Positions 5,488 through 6,024 of a stretch of 6,024 bases of DNA are shown here, piece after piece; the stretch's first letter is position 1, and each line of letters begins with the position of its first letter. Both the position numbers and the translations under genes were made by a program. The stretch is from contig JAJECR010000259.1 in NCBI GenBank assembly GCA_022821935.1, positions 1 through 6,024 on the forward strand. Reading direction: 5' to 3'. The DNA is from Candidatus Latescibacterota bacterium. Lineage in GTDB: Bacteria > JAAXHH01. The notes under the pieces are model-generated. The model did not search any database, was not told the origin of the DNA, and worked only from the letters and a program-made list of their open reading frames with translations.

Positions 5488-6024
5488 ATGAAACGTTTAC
5501 TTATCTATCTTCTGGGTGCGGTGATTTTAGTTGCCGCTGTTTTCACCTACCTGTTGTTTCGCCCCGATATCGCAACCCGGGTCTTTTTCGGAGCGGTTCC
5601 CACATCAGTAGAAATGAATCTCAGGCCCGATCACGACGTGCCTGCGGCAGACAGGAAGACCGCGGCCATCGTAGCGGCCGCCAGGCTGTTTCTGGATGCA
5701 CTGGACGACAACCAGAGACAGGCGGCGACCTATCGGTTTACGGACAATGCACAACGCGCGAACTGGTCCAACTTTCCTGAGGGCATGGTTCCGCGTGGTG
5801 GTGTAAAACTCGGTACGCTCTCTGAATCACAGCGAGTGAATCTCGACGGGCTCCTTGGAGAGCTATTGAGTGAAGACGGTGTCAGAAATGTAACTTATCA
5901 ATTAGCTGCAGAAGACATGCTGGTATCGGGAGGCGTTACCAGCGTTATGAAATATGGCAGTGCGTACTTTTATGCCGCCTTTCTCGGTGAACCGTCCACT
6001 ACAGCACCCTGGATGTTCCAGTTC
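5488..6024 (+). CDS. DUF3500-family protein, membrane-anchored (3' partial)
   Basis: These are the first 179 residues of a DUF3500 protein, open to the window edge with no stop. Residues 1-24 (MKRLLIYLLGAVILVAAVFT and on) are a basic start plus one hydrophobic helix with no clear cleavage site. This suggests an uncleaved signal anchor with the rest outside the cytoplasm. The body shows DUF3500 traits: a helix ending FLDALDDNQRQAATYRF (68-84), NWSNFPEG (92-99), a LSESQR segment (111-116), a helix with LLGELLSEDG (122-131), and SAYFYAAFLGEPSTTAPWMFQF (158-179), like the family's YYFSVFGTP...PWGW pattern. The family function is unknown. About half the usual length is present. The Met at 5488 gives a typical signal start but has only a weak ribosome site (GGGA); the in-frame ATG at 5428 is the alternative. 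Counting 5821-6024 by hand gives 100 G+C of 204 bases (49%), poorer than its neighbours. Confidence 0.8.
   Translation, partial: MKRLLIYLLGAVILVAAVFTYLLFRPDIATRVFFGAVPTSVEMNLRPDHDVPAADRKTAAIVAAARLFLDALDDNQRQAATYRFTDNAQRANWSNFPEGMVPRGGVKLGTLSESQRVNLDGLLGELLSEDGVRNVTYQLAAEDMLVSGGVTSVMKYGSAYFYAAFLGEPSTTAPWMFQF

Overview
This is a GC-rich chromosomal window from a bacterium with an outer-membrane-type envelope. The signs are a lipoprotein signal, an RfaE1/HldE-like heptose kinase used in LPS core synthesis, and a queuosine gene. No marker fixes the taxon. The gene style resembles high-GC uncultivated lineages such as Latescibacterota or Gemmatimonadota, but that is only an impression.

Layout, left to right. 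(1) The C-terminal part of a TVGYGD potassium channel on the + strand is cut by the window edge. (2) Convergent to it, 25 bp away, is a minus-strand lipoprotein with a DUF6694-like start and a Glu-Pro-rich tail. (3) A tight minus-strand cluster follows, transcribed right to left: an SMP-30/gluconolactonase-like hydrolase, a HAD phosphatase-like protein and a PfkB/RfaE1-type sugar kinase. The HAD stop and kinase start overlap as ATGA. The HAD gene may also start at a GTG overlapping the SMP-30 stop as GTGA. (4) Upstream of these is queE (7-carboxy-7-deazaguanine synthase), separated by a 193-bp gap that holds a weak terminator-like structure and a perfect 7-bp hairpin. (5) Diverging from queE on the + strand is the first 179 codons of a membrane-anchored DUF3500 protein, cut by the right edge.

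The most notable non-coding feature lies between queE and the DUF3500 gene. Two TTGACA -35 boxes point at each other and share one AT-rich -10 core (TATATA), so two near-consensus promoters of opposite direction overlap completely. RNA polymerase could occupy only one at a time.

How the genes work together: the kinase and HAD genes are probably translationally coupled and fit a sugar-phosphate pathway, with heptose activation most likely. The SMP-30 protein could supply or hydrolyse a sugar lactone, but no shared substrate can be read from sequence. queE makes a queuosine precursor and is probably functionally separate. I see no defence system, mobile element, CRISPR array, tRNA or rRNA. No stretch longer than 300 bp lacks a gene.
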